Numbered from the stretch's first letter, positions 47,331 to 58,711 are shown. The stretch is DNA of 64,000 nt from Pelecanus crispus (GCF_030463565.1 NC_134648.1:47244346-47308345), one strand, 5' to 3'. The notes: generated from the letters alone by a model not told the origin. Made by a program: numbers and translations.

Positions 47331-47689
47331 TAGATTTCAACAATTTTTCATGATGTAATGTGATAACAGTACAATAATATAAAATGAAAATGCATAAATT
47401 AACATGAGAAAATACATTTCAGAACAATTTTGTAAAACAAACTCTTTCAAAATATATTGCTGTAGGAATTTCTGTAAGCAACTATCTATTTTTCTGTCAA
47501 AACCCCAAACATTTCCATCAAAACAGCTTTTTTCCAACAAGAAGCTCTTTTAAAAATGTCTCACCTAGTCTACTAATTATCCTGTGAAAAATCCAGGCCT
47601 TATATTAATACTTATACTTAATTAAATTAATTAATTTAATTATGAATTAGTTAGCTTGACCTTCCGGTGCTGAATCCTGTTATGCCTTT

Positions 47690-48375
47690 GTCTAATAAAT
47701 TAAAGAACCTTCCACCCTCCAAAAGTGTCTCTCCTAACTACTTACAGAGGGTGACCAAGCCACCTCCTAATTTTCTCCCTAACAAGCTGAATAGATTGAG
47801 CTTCTTAATTCTCACTGTACAGCAGGTTTTCCAGCTCATGGGTTGTTCCTGAAGCTCTTGTCTGAATAGTTTCCAGTTCTTTGATGTTACTTTTGGAAAT
47901 GCAGATACCAGAAGAGGACACAATATGAATCCATTATGGTCTTGGGATGCCAAGACCGTCCTCATCCTGCTAGGTAATATTTTCTTGCCGATACCCCCAA
48001 AAATCGCATAGCTCTGATAGAACAGATTACACCAAAAATCCATGTTTAGTTTTTATTATGTGTCACATCTCCTCCATCCTCCTCAGAGCCACTGCTTCCC
48101 ATGGCAGCATCCTGTGACCTTCATTTTCTGTTCCGAGATATATGATCTTGCATTTGGCTATATTAAAATCACATATTGTTCAAATGAGCAGAGCCTGCCA
48201 AGTGATCCAGATTGCTCGGTATAACTGACCTGCTCCCATCATTATTTATCACTCTACCAATTTTTATGTCAAGTAGAAATCATTACCAGCATTGATTTCG
48301 TATTTTCTCCTGAGTCGCCACAAAGATATTACACTGTATGGACCAAGAACCGATCTCTAGGCAACCCGTCTTCAA
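47690..48375 (-). repeat. Ancient CR1-family LINE, well preserved ORF2 segment
   Basis: On the plus strand the order 'aagctgaatagattgagctt', 'tccagttctttgatgttact', 'gatcttgcatttggctatat', 'agtgatccagattgctcggt' and 'accaagaaccgatctctagg' follows the reversed ORF2 of amniote CR1 elements over nearly 700 bp. Its survival over this length is better than that of the other fossils in the window. It stops directly at a TAATTA-rich block at 48420. Confidence 0.85.
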
Positions 48376-48419
48376 AATTTCTCTGCCAGTGGGCGATTCC
48401 CCGCTGAATTTTTCAGAAC

Positions 48420-48475
48420 CACTAATTAGTCGGCTTTTAATTAATTTAATGTGTTTAATTCCAATTTCACCTCAA
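48420..48475. promoter_or_regulatory. TAATTA-rich homeodomain-site cluster
   Basis: CTAATTAG near 48421-48428, TTTTAATTAATTTAAT around 48436-48451 and TTTAATTCC around 48455 give at least three overlapping homeodomain cores in about 40 bp. The cluster lies between the CR1 fossil and the CpG island, about 11 kb upstream of VSX2. Confidence 0.45.
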
Positions 48476-48519
48476 GCTAATTTTTTACCAAGAAGGTCAC
48501 GGGGTGCCAAGCGAAGTGC

Positions 48520-49420
48520 TAACCCCACACCTAAATGCGCCGCGACAACGCCTACCTCCATTTCTCTCCCTCCTGGAGAACAAGTTGCACTCGAAATAAT
48601 GTTCCCCTTTGGGCACGCACACCCCACACTCCCCGGGATCATTGGGATTGTGGATTTGGGCACCTTCACCCCACCGTGCGACGCGGCGCCGCGGCAGCCT
48701 GGAGCTGGTCCGGCTCCTCCGGCGCTCGCCCGGGGGTCGCCCCCGCGGGAAGGCGCTCGCCCGGGGGCCGCCCCCGCGGGAAGGCGCTCGCCCGGGGGTC
48801 GCCCCCGCGGGAAGGCGCTCGCCCGGGGGGCGCGGGCGAAGCTGCGGGCTCCCGGCTCTGCGGGGCGGGGCGGGGGGGGGGGGGGGGCGGTGCTCCGACC
48901 GCCTGCCCCGGGGGAACCGGGGGTCCCCGTGCCGGGGATCCCTCCTCGGCCGACGCCGGAGCCTGTAATTAGCGGCATTAGCGGAAGGAAAGTTGCCTGC
49001 CCTGATCCCCCGTCCCGAGGTCCCCGGGTGCCTCCAGCCCTTCCCAGCCCTTCCCTTTCCTCACTGCTCCATTGCACGCCGGGGCGGCCGCCCCCTTCTT
49101 TCTCCCCTTCCTCCCCTCCCCGCCAGCCGGGGGAGGCTCCCGCTTGTATTTACCAGCAAATGATTAATTGTTGCTCGACGCGGGCCGCTAATGCTGCTAA
49201 TCCGGGCGGCTGCGTGTTCGGCCGCTCGCCCGGTGCCAGGCCCCGCGGGCGGAGGGGTCGCAGCGCCGGGCCGGGGGCCGGGGGCGGGGGGCCGGGCTGC
49301 GCCCCCGCCTGTAATTACTCCCCAGACAAATCTCTGCAAGCAGAGGAGCGGGGAAATCTCTGCCCATATTGCAAGGGGCTGCAGCCCCCACCCGCGGGAT
49401 AATTTTGAGACTCAAATCCC
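48520..49420. promoter_or_regulatory. Orphan CpG island with VSX2-type sites, 11 kb upstream of VSX2
   Basis: GC-dense sequence with abundant undepleted CpG. Embedded are GCCTGTAATTAGC at 48961-48973, CATTAGC at 48976-48982, ATGATTAATTG around 49160-49170, CTAATGCTGCTAATCC around 49186-49202 (the last part a K50/OTX-type TAATCC), and GCCTGTAATTACT at 49307-49319. A frame of 354 codons (48338-49402) spans it, but its translation is proline/glycine/arginine-rich, other frames on both strands are equally open, and it starts inside a CR1 fossil, so I reject it as a gene. The island may be a promoter of an unannotated transcript or a CpG-rich enhancer hub. Confidence 0.55.
48721..48830. repeat. 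GC-rich minisatellite, 31-bp unit, 3.5 copies
   Basis: Three near-identical 31-base units start at 48721, 48752 and 48783, with a partial fourth from 48814 to about 48830. Units begin GGCGCTCGCC and end CGCGGGAA. The only difference I see is one T/C change in unit 2. Near identity implies recent expansion. A 15-base G run follows near 48873-48887. Confidence 0.92.
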
Positions 49421-49429
49421 AGCAAAGAC

Positions 49430-50580
49430 CTGCTACAAATTGCTGCAAATTAAGCTGATTTTGCCCCGAATGAGGGATTTTCTGCTGCAGATCAGCCCTT
49501 CCCGGAGCTGATGAGGTGGGGATTAGAGAAGGGACTGAAATCAAAGGGACAGGATGGTGCGGGAGGGGGGAGCCCGAGAGGGGAGCCCAGCAGTGAAAGT
49601 CCTGGAGCATTAGCGCTTATTGATTTCTACTTTGCTGACATTTTATTCGATTACCAAGTTTCCGATTAGCCTAAACTGGGATCCGTGACAGCCAAGGCAG
49701 GGTGCGGAGCCCCGAGGGGCGCCCGCTCTTTGGGTGCGCACCCGCCCAGCCCTGCAAGCATCTGCTCTGGGCAAATGCCACCTTCCAGGGGCTGCCTGGC
49801 TCCTGGCACTGGGAGGGCTGTGGGGCGAGCTGGGCTGGTGGCCCTGGGAGGGCTGCGAGCTCCTTTGGCTCGCCAGAGGTGATGGTGATTTTGAGGCGAC
49901 GAAGGGAGCTCTTTCCAAACTCTGCCTCTTTGTAAAAACCCAGCTCTTTAACATTACGTGTGATGGGGGGTAGCCAGTTCACCCCCTTTTCAACATCCGT
50001 CGGTCCGTCTTTCGTCCCTTCCTCTCTCCCTCCCCCCTCCCTCTGGATCCTCATTTCCATCTGTTTAAACGGCAACAGCAATGTATGTTGCAGGTATTTC
50101 AAATTGCACCATTAAAGATTTTATGTTGTGGCTGTTAAAATTAAAAAGATATATGTGCAAATAGTCACTACGAATTTAATCAACTTGATTTACTACTAAT
50201 AGGAAACAGCAAATGGAATTTATGACTCAAAAAGAAGTGATTTTTTTAAAATAAATACAAGTACTTTGTGCAAAACAGAAAAAAAAAATCCCAATCTGAA
50301 GAGTTTATTAGAGTCTAATCCCCCAACAACAACTGAAACCGGGGCTGCCCACCCAATAATCCTGGCTGCCATTAAAATATTAAAGATAAATCTAATCGTC
50401 TCTTTATCCAAAATAAGCGACTTTTATGTGGAGAGAAAATGTCTAACCCTTTGGGAAGAGAATTACTCCTAATGCATCAAATAGAATTCAGTCAGGATGG
50501 CAAAACTAGGTTTAAAAGCAAATGAGATGGTAATAGAGATAAAGGCCAGTATAACAAATTAAAAACACTCATTTACACGA
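49430..50580. promoter_or_regulatory. Candidate conserved noncoding sequence flanking the CpG island
   Basis: Unique blocks include GGGGATTAG (OTX-like) near 49517, CATTAGCGCTTATTGATTTC around 49608, CGATTACC/CGATTAGCC near 49649-49671, and an AT-rich part from 50090 to 50570 with TTTAATCAACTTGATTTAC around 50175 and many TAAT cores. Reading frames at 49.7-50.1 kb overlap on both strands and lack domains. Regulatory function is inferred from motif density and proximity to VSX2. Confidence 0.38.
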
Positions 50581-50589
50581 ATTAAAATC

Positions 50590-52195
50590 CCTCCTAAAAG
50601 GGAGTAAGGAGGCCACTGGATGGTCTTGGTCCTTCTTGGCATGCAGGGGCTTACGCAGCCTCTCTGGACACAGGGGAAGATAGGATGCAGTGCTGAGTAG
50701 CTGCAGGGAAGAAGTTTTGCTCCTGACCCCACCTCCCCAAAGTAGTTTTTACCCACATCCTATCGTGGTCCTGTATTGCATCCCCAAACCCATGTGCATC
50801 TGAGGTTATACCAGCCCACACCTTCTGAATAATTGCCTCTGGCCCCAGCATCTCTGCCCCAGCTGATGCCATGTGCCTGGGATGTCTCTATTCCACCCAC
50901 AGTCTTCAGTTGGAATGCTGGATTCCCCCGTGCTCCAGGACTTTTAACACATGATGGCAGCTCCCAGTGTCACCCTGAGCTCATGCTGCACATGACAGGG
51001 TGCCTAGCTTGGGACCTGGGCGATGTCCATCTATGGGAGCACCCTGTTGAGGTGGAGGGTCCCCAAGGAGCCTCCCTGGGCAAAATCACCTCTGGGACCT
51101 GGAAACCCAGCTTGCTGCCCACTGCAAGGAGGATCTGCACCCAGCGTGGTTATGTTGAGCACAGAAACCCCCAGCAGAGGTCTGGGAGCTGTGAGTTTCC
51201 TCTCCTTTCCTGCTGTCTGCGCAGCTTAAGAGGAGTGGGGCAAGGCAGAGAGGAAACCCGTCCCCACTGCTGGGGCACGCTGCCTTCCCAAGCCCCCTGC
51301 CTGGACAGACCCAATGTCCCAGCCACCGTCCCCCTGCCCACGGCTTCACACCTCACACATGGGAAAGCAGCTTCCAGGCATGACCTGTGCTCTGGACCCG
51401 CAGGAAGGGGCAGGACCCCATGGCGGGGGCATGGGTGTGGGCAAGAGCAGCACCGCAGCTGCTGGTGGGTACCGTGGTGGGGGCTGCCGCAGTGCCCTGC
51501 CTCCTCGTACATGCTCCCTGTAGGCACCGGCTGCAGTGAGGAGGGTTGCAGCTGGTCCCACCACCTTGTTAGATCATTTTGAGATTGTGCCCCCCGGCTT
51601 TGGAAACCCCAACCTCTTTGTGGGTGCACGGGAGGAAAAACCCCACTGGGCTATTTCTTCCCACTGCTACAGCCACAAGTTAAATCCAGCCCACGGCACA
51701 CTCCCAGGCAAGGTGCCATTTGCAACGGATAACAGCCAAGCACATTTGGCAAAGCTGGGAAGATGCTGAGTTCCCTCACAACCAACTTCATGAAAGACAT
51801 CTGGTAAATCCATAAGAACAAGCCTTTACCTGCTCAGACTTCTCCTTCCAGTAGGAAATGCAAACTCATTTCCAAAGTGAGAAAGTGAAATTTGAACTGT
51901 CCCTGCTAGCAGTATGTGACATGAATAAGAGCAGTTCTCTACAGCACTGGAGCTTCAGGCTCCCTAGATTCCCTGGCATCATTTTATGTTCACTTTGTAA
52001 CTTTAAGATCATTGATGCAATTTTATAGGCAAGGTAATTTTTTCTTTAGTTAATGCTTAGGGTCTGGAAAACAAGATTGCTTCCTCTGGGAAAAAAAGCC
52101 ACTCGTCTTCCCAAATTTGGTCATTAGACTTCACCCTTGGTAGAAGGCTTCTGTCTTCTGAATGGCAGTGGAATAAACGATATTGTTGGCATCTT
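50590..52195. other. Intergenic, GC-moderate, no gene supported
   Basis: A 249-codon frame at 50833-51582 has a mixed composition rich in W, C, H, G and P, no recognisable domain, and competing long frames on the opposite strand, so it is not called. No repeat family was recognised. Confidence 0.45.
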
Positions 52196-52204
52196 GACTT
52201 CTTA

Positions 52205-52800
52205 TTCATAGAAACATAGCAATTACAGCTCATAAGGGCCTCGGCAGGCCCTCTAGTCCTTCCCCTGGCTGTAAGTGGGATCCACTATACACAAACCAAT
52301 CATATGAGATGTTTGTGTAACCTGTCCTTAAACCTACCCAACAAAGTTTCTCCAAGATAGGCACCCTATCCTAGTGCCCGTCCTACAGAGGATAGGCATC
52401 CTGTCCTAACACTCTCCTTACTGTTAGAGAGCTTCTCCTACCATCTTGCTACAGACTAAGCCGTCTCCCATAATTCTCCACTGTATCTACTATCCTCAGT
52501 AGATATAGTGCACAATTTTGGAAGCTCACCACTGCTAGATTTTTTTAAATGTGTTTGAAGACTTGATGGTATCTCACTTCAGTCATCTTTTCTCTAGACC
52601 AAAGAAATCTATGCTTTCTGGCTCATTATTTTTCTCTGGTGCCTCACCAATTAGTCCAGAACTGTCCTGAAGCTCAGTACCCCTAACAGGTAGAGCAGGA
52701 TGCAACCCAGGCCATGGACTGGCTGGAAAAGTTGCTTTAGACACTTGCCTTATCTTGTATACTGTCCCCAGTATGGACACTCACCTATGGGGAGAAGCTG
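52205..52800 (-). repeat. Ancient CR1/L3-like LINE fragment
   Basis: Starts on the plus strand with CATAGAAACATAG and 'ggccctctagtccttcccct', the reversed 3' end of old CR1 elements. It continues with 'cagtcatcttttctctagac' (52580-52600), the reversed C-terminal ORF2 part. Diverged, with an internal repeat of a 'taggcaccctatcc/taggcatcctgtcc' word at about 52355-52400. Confidence 0.7.
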
Positions 52801-52884
52801 GGTCTAGTAATATTTTCCTATATATTTATTTTCCTTAAATGCTCCATACTCTGGAATAAAACTAGAGCTCCCTGGGTTCCCCCC

Positions 52885-52906
52885 AAACACACACACACAC
52901 ACATTT
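52885..52906. repeat. (CA)n microsatellite
   Basis: About ten CA dinucleotides in a row, followed by a short T run. Confidence 0.85.
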
Positions 52907-52909
52907 TTT

Positions 52910-54435
52910 TAAACAAGGCAGACTACTTTGTCACCTGATGATGGAAAGGACATCAAATTGATTCCCAAAATTCCTCTTTCTCACAAACCAAGAAAAGGGA
53001 ACACTTAATACAGTTAAAGCACAATGCATCAGAGAAAATCCTTTGGCACAGCGTATAATTTACCTGTGGTACTTATATGCCAAAACATTATTTAGAACTG
53101 AGCAGGACATCCTCACCCAAAAATTAATATTAGAATTAAATGGCTAATGAGGTGGCCAATGGACACAGTGGATCAAGTGAATCTTTATATGCATTCATGG
53201 CAGCTTAGTTTAGGATGTCCAGGTCAAGAATCATTACTTTCCTATGCCACATTTTAGCTGGCTTTAAAATTATCCCTGCTGAACAGATTGTAGTCCACTT
53301 GCTTGTAGCCTGATATCGCCCGTGGCTGGTCACTTTGTTACTTTCTAATGAATTAACACCAGAAGCACTTGAAACTGGTTGAACAAAAATAAGCTTGGTT
53401 GCTCCAGAACAGTTAAAAGCATCTCTACACTATGGGTCTAGCTAGGTATAAAAATCACTGTTAGTAAGCAGCTTTCAAAAGGAGATAGAAACATTTATTC
53501 ATTGCATATTATTCTCTTCTCTTTTAGGGGATGGGAAAGAGTGGCAAGGAACCTCTGGTGTTGCCCCATCTGCCCCCACTGCCCACTGTCAGAGAGGGGA
53601 GGTGTGATGGGACACTGACGTACAGTACCCACTCCAGATTGGCCCAAAGGGTTAAAATTGTTCCCTCTGATTTACAGGTAACTGGGAGTAGCTGATATAT
53701 TCAGCTAACAGAAAGCCTTGGTGTCCAGCCCTTACCCCTCAGCAGCCCTACGCAGAAAAGATATTGTCTAACCCCTTGTCCTGAGCAGGGCAGAGCCGCC
53801 CAATGCCTCAAGCTGGAAGATGCCAGAAGAAATGTGTCATGAGTTACTCTGTCCTCGCCACAGAAAAACTGCAGGACAGAGGAACGGCCTCTGGTGCGGT
53901 GTGGTTGAGTCCTAGCAGCTGGATGCTCCGCGTGGCAGGAATGGAGGTGCTCAGCCACAGGAGAGAAACAACAGGAGAAATATGGATGCATCTGTGTCAG
54001 GAGAGAAGATGAGGTATAATGGAAAAAAAGGAAAATGCCAGAAGAAGTGCTACGCAAAGTGAAATCCTGGCTGTTAAGTGTCAGTGACCAAGGTCTCGCT
54101 GACTTCAACAGGATGAGGATTTTACCCAGGGGTTAAGAGGTGCAGCTTGAAACTACCAGGATAATTCAGAGCAGGCAGAAACGGAGAGGTCTGCTCAGGG
54201 CTGCAGTAACTCAGCCAGCATCTGCCAGCTGAGAGCATTTAGCAATGGGCATGACAGGTGCCATAATCTCCTTGTCATCATGTACTTTGTATCTCCAGTG
54301 GTTATTTAGAAATCAATATACTGACATGTAAAGAAAAAGATATGTTCAATGGGACACTGGAATACACATGAAAAGCTTCTTACATGTGAAGGCTTTTTTT
54401 TTTTAGACAGAACATATCTAACAGACAATGTGAGC
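52910..54435. other. Intergenic, no gene seen
   Basis: Unique sequence. The frame at 53701-54108 on the minus strand (135 codons) has no recognisable domain and is serine/histidine-rich. Not called. Confidence 0.45.
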
Positions 54436-54439
54436 TCCA

Positions 54440-54610
54440 TGGAGTGCAAGATTTTAGGGCCTGAAGGGAGCATTACAACATTCTAGCCTGAACTTCAACA
54501 TAAAATAGGCTACAAAACTTCACCAAATAATTTCTGCATCAGGCCAATGGCTTCTGGATGAGTTATAGATCATCTCTTAAAAAGACTTTCAGCCTTGATT
54601 TGAAGACTTT
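54440..54610 (-). repeat. Ancient CR1-like LINE 3' fragment
   Basis: The plus strand reads 'gggcctgaagggagcattac', 'acaaaacttcaccaaataat', 'cagccttgatttgaagactt' and 'gacagggagaatctacaaca'. This is the reversed 3' part of old amniote CR1 copies ('gccagaagggaccattgtg' and 'tgatggagaatccaccac' in relatives). Confidence 0.7.
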
Positions 54611-54902
54611 ATGTGACAGGGAGAATCTACAACATCTGTGGGTACGTAACTCCAGTCACTCTTTGTGTCTCAGCAGTTTTTATTAATACAGTAGGTGTTT
54701 GTTCTTATCACATTAGCATTATCATGTCCTATATCCATCTACAGTGCAACATATGGTGGAAGGATAATGTGAAAATGCCCAGTGCCTGCAACTTCAGTAG
54801 ATCACCGGTGCTCCCCAAAGTTAAAGAACACAGTTAAAATAAAAATGTACTGGGAGAGACTTTTATTCAAAGTATTTTTCCCCATATAGGATTTGAAAGG
54901 AG

Positions 54903-54944
54903 ATAGGCAGGAGCTGCGTGGCCATAGGCAGGAGCTGCGTGGCC
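54903..54944. repeat. Exact 21-bp tandem duplication
   Basis: The 21-base unit starting ATAGGCAGGAG occurs twice in direct succession (54903-54923 and 54924-54944) without a mismatch, a recent slippage event. It keeps a plus-strand frame (54893-55189) in phase, but that frame has no recognisable domain. Confidence 0.9.
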
Positions 54945-54949
54945 ACTTC

Positions 54950-57795
54950 CACTGGGAGAACATGCAGAGGAGACCAAGACAAGTGAGGCTGTGCTGGAAG
55001 GACCCAAAAGCCATTGTGGAGGAGATGGAAGAGCACAGCAAGATCAGGTCTGTGACCTATTGGTGTGAATCCAGTGAAGTTTGTCTAGACAAAGGGCAAC
55101 CCAACTTTGAACCGGGTGCTGAAGGAAATGACACACAACGCACTTACAAGATAGAAATGGAGGAGAAGTGGCACTTCTTTGCAGACTGAGGGGCTGATGG
55201 TAAACGTTGCTTCTACTGAGATTCAGGATGTCCATGGGCACAGAAGGAGACTGGGAGAAAGTCAAGACTGGATGAAGAACCAAAGCAGCCCAATATGTGT
55301 GCCCTGGATGAAGGACAGATTTGCAAATAGAAATGGGAAAAGTGGAAAAGTTCAGCGTCAAGGATAATACAGCAGAACAATGGAAGAAGGCAAAAGATGA
55401 GCTGGATGAGTAAAATGTGAGAGGATCTGAGACTGCTGAGGTTCGTCTCCCCAGGAGAGCATCTGAGCCATTTAGCTGAGGAAAGCTCAAATAATGCCAG
55501 AATTTCTTCTGGTCAAGACAGGTTGAAAACATTGCCAGAGATTAGTCACAGAGGTATTGAAATATATGTAAGTATTGAAATATAAGTTCAGTTTCCTGAT
55601 CACAAAAGTTTGCAGAGAGGCAAAGATGAACAAGAGAAGGCATACTGAAAAGCAGACAGCCAAGCACTGAGTTTTGCAGCTCAGTGACCAGAGACTCACA
55701 AAGAACTTGGCAGAGGGGAGCGGAGCTGTCCTCACAGCTTTGGAGGCATGGTCAGGAGAACAGAGGGCCCTTCAGCATCCCCAGCAGAAACGGAGGTGAG
55801 GATATGCAGGGTACCATTGGGTGACATTCCACTGGAAAGCCAGCAAGACCCCCCAGTGGGCAGGTGACAAAGTGTTCAGAGCAAAGCAATGAAAACACCA
55901 AGATACTCCAGTATGTACCAGCAAGACCCTATGTCTATACCTCTACAGCCTGGCAGTGCTCAGAGCATTAACTCTGTATAAACTACAGAGCTTGCTTCAA
56001 ATCACCAGTCAAGGAGGCACAAAATAATAGAGGTGACACGCTGTAGAGTGGACCTCAGGCCAATAAGCTGTGATGGGCTTGTCACATTGGGCTCTGTGTC
56101 AGTAGTGCTTGAGTTAGAAAATGTTGTCATGCTCACATAACCCACACCCCGTACCTGTCCTTGGGTAGAGATGCAGAGCTAGGTCTGAAGGAAAAAGGGA
56201 AGGAAGCGTGGTGCACAGAGTGATGAGAACATGGGCTCAAGTTGAGATCCAGCCCCTGTGCATTTCTACACCCTGTGTGAGCCCTGGGCACTTCTTTAGG
56301 CAGAGCCACAGCGTAGACCTCCTCACACCAATGCTGACACCAGAGAGAAGTAGTTGCAACATTTTAGAGGGCTTCAGACCTGGTGGTCTTGGTTCTGCAG
56401 TAGACTGCAGCTTGGGGCCATGTAACCCAGATAATGCAGAGCTGAGTCAGAGATGTGTGGTGAGGAGCTGTTTCTGGAGAAATTTGAATCAGTTCCTGGA
56501 GAACTTGTGAATTAAAGGAATAATCAGAATGAAGTTCTGAATAACTTACTGGCAATGTGATAGCTTGAATTTTTACCCTAACAGACCCAGTCATGCTGAG
56601 GCAGGGCTTGTGTATCTCCAGGCTGAATGCTGGGGAAGGAAATTGGGTACCATACCTGGGGAGCCCCAGCAGGGTGGGCAGAGGGCATACCTTTCATAAG
56701 CTAACACAGAAAAGACACAACCAAGGTCTGAGGTGGTAGGATGGCTTGTGGAGACCCTGTCAGGGCCTGTAGTGCAGCCTCCCCACCTTCTAGGAGTGAA
56801 GCTGTACGTGCCCATGCAGCCCACTCATCTGGACACCTACCCGGGGACTTGACTTCCCAGCTTGAACTGGGATCTGCCTCATCCATGTCGACTTGTTTGG
56901 TGATCTGGACTGGTGGCTGATCCTGGCTGCTGCCCATGAACTGCTCTGATTGCCTTGCTCAGGTATGGTGGGATGGGGCCCTGGCTAGGTGATCCTGCCC
57001 CAATGGCTGTGTTATCACCCTTGGGTCCTGGCTCCCTGTCCCTTATGGAGCAGCCGGCCCCCGCAGCGCCCTGGCAGTCTTCATTCACTTTTTATGAACC
57101 ATTTCTATCACTGTGGAGACAGGAGTTGCTTTACAGTCATGGCTGGGAATATCTGAAACACCAAGTTGGTACATGACTCCCTCACAGCTCCGACAGGAGA
57201 TGGCCTCAGCAATACTGCCATTAGGGTAGAGGTGGCCTTATTTTGCTCAGGAAAGGCATGATATCCAGCATCTGCAGCAGCCCCAATCCTTTGGCAGGCC
57301 AAGACTCTGAATCAGGATTCCCAGAGTATGCAGGACACAGCCTGTGGGCAGTCCAAAAAACCTGTGGCCATCCTGGACAGATCCCCCCAATTTTGGAGGC
57401 AGTTCCAAGCCCAAGCTGTGCCATCACGCACCTGGCACTGCACAGCCTCCTCCAGAGACCAGGAGCGCCTCCCCTTCAGAGGAAGGCAGGAGCTGTTGGA
57501 CCTGATGGACCATCCCAGAGGCCTGAAAAGATGAGGAGGAATGGGGAAATGCTTCCTCTCGGAGCTGAGGTGGAAGATGGGCTTTTTGTGCTGATCTAGA
57601 GCTGCAGTCCCAGCCCCAGCTCGGTGTCCCACTGATTAACTGGCTGCCATGAACTAGACCTAAAGTCGCTGCAGACTATTTACAACTATCAAGGTACACG
57701 CCATGGTGAAATTGTTGCCTCAGCTAGAGTGAAACAGGGGATGCCTTAGGCTTTGTCTTAATTTAATGTCTTTGGTTGGGGTAGGGCTGGCAGGG
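54950..57795. other. Intergenic, one MIR fragment, no gene supported
   Basis: Unique sequence of moderate GC. A minus-strand frame at 55044-55532 (162 codons) is serine/phenylalanine-rich without a domain. Frames at 56.6-57.6 kb are short and overlap on both strands. A diverged MIR-like piece lies at 56195-56300. Confidence 0.45.
56195..56300 (+). repeat. MIR/CORE-SINE-like fragment
   Basis: Words such as 'gtggtgcacagagtgatgag', 'gggctcaagttgagatccag', 'ccctgtgtgagccctgggca' and 'cttctttaggc' follow the MIR core in plus orientation (the 'ctgtgtgaccttgggcaa' region). Very diverged. Confidence 0.5.
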
Positions 57796-58124
57796 ACGAG
57801 GTGTGTGGTATCTTTGGCCACACCTCAAATACCGTGTCCAGTTTTGGGCCCCTCAGTACAAGAAGGACATTGAGTTGCTAGAGTGTGTCCAGAGAAGGGC
57901 AATGAAGCTGGTGAAGGGTCTGGAGCACAGGTCTTATGAGGAATGGCTGAGGGAACTGGGATTGTTTAGTCTAGAGAAGAGGAGGCTGAGGGGAGACCTT
58001 ATCGCTCTCTACAACTGCCTGAAAGGAGGCTGTAGTGAGGTGGGTGTTGGTCTCTTCTCCCATGTAGTTAGCGATAGGACGAGAGGAAATGGGCTCAAGT
58101 TGTGTCAGGGGAGGTTTAGATTGG

Positions 58125-58711
58125 TGTCCTGGTTTTGGCTGGGATAGAGTTAATTTTCTTCCTAGTAGCAGGCATAGTGCTGTGTTTTGGATTTAGTAGG
58201 AGAAGAATGTTGATAACACACTGATGGTTTTAGTTGTTGCTGAGTACTGCTTATGCTAGTCAAGGACTTTTCAGCTTCCCATGCTCTGCCAGGTGCACAA
58301 GAAACTGGGAGGGGCACAGCCAGAATAGTTGACCCAAACTGACCAAAGGGCTATTCCATACCATATGACATCATGCTCAGTATATAAACTGGGGGGGGGG
58401 GGGGGGGGGGGGGCAGTTGTCCAGGGAGCAGCAATCGCTGCTCGGGAACTGTCTGGGTATCAGTCGGCGGGTGGTGAGCAATTGCATTGTGCATCACTTG
58501 CTTTGTATATTATTATTGTTATTATCATTATTATATTGTTATTATTATCATTACTATTTTACTTTATTTCAATTATTAAACTGTTCTTATCTCAACCCAG
58601 GAGTGTTTCTCACTCTTACTCCTCCAATTCTCTCCCCCATCCCATCGGAGCAGGGGGAATGAGCGAGCGTCTGCGTGGTGCTTAGTTGCTGGCTGGGGCT
58701 AAACCACGACA
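58125..58711 (+). mobile_element. Solo LTR of an avian endogenous retrovirus (ERVL-like by target-site length)
   Basis: A 587-bp element begins TGTCCTGG and ends CCACGACA, and is flanked by an exact 5-bp direct repeat ATTGG (58120-58124 and 58712-58716). TG...CA ends with a 5-bp duplication are typical of a retroviral LTR. I associate this type with bird ERVL-like families. Inside are a CRE-like TGACATCA (58366-58373), a TATA box TATATAAA (58381-58388), a 23-base G run (58391-58413), an AT-trinucleotide stretch (58508-58570) and ATTAAA (58575-58580) as poly(A) signal. No internal viral genes remain, so it arose by LTR-LTR recombination. It points toward VSX2, whose predicted start is about 1 kb downstream. 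Confidence 0.93.
58391..58413 (+). repeat. 23-base G run inside the LTR
   Basis: An uninterrupted G homopolymer starting three bases after the TATA box of the LTR. Its length is likely to vary between individuals and is a common source of assembly error. Confidence 0.9.

Noticed and set aside
48338..49402. 354-codon plus-strand open frame, the second-longest in the window
   Set aside because: It begins inside a CR1 fossil, then crosses a CpG island and a 31-bp minisatellite. The translation is Pro/Gly/Arg-rich, and other frames and the opposite strand are equally open.
50833..51582. 249-codon plus-strand frame
   Set aside because: No domain, no homology I recognise, competing minus-strand frames of similar length, no splice or promoter context.
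54893..55189. 98-codon frame rich in charged residues, preceded by an acceptor-like tttttccccatatag
   Set aside because: Contains a recent 21-bp duplication, no recognisable domain, and a longer frame on the opposite strand. Not enough to call an exon.
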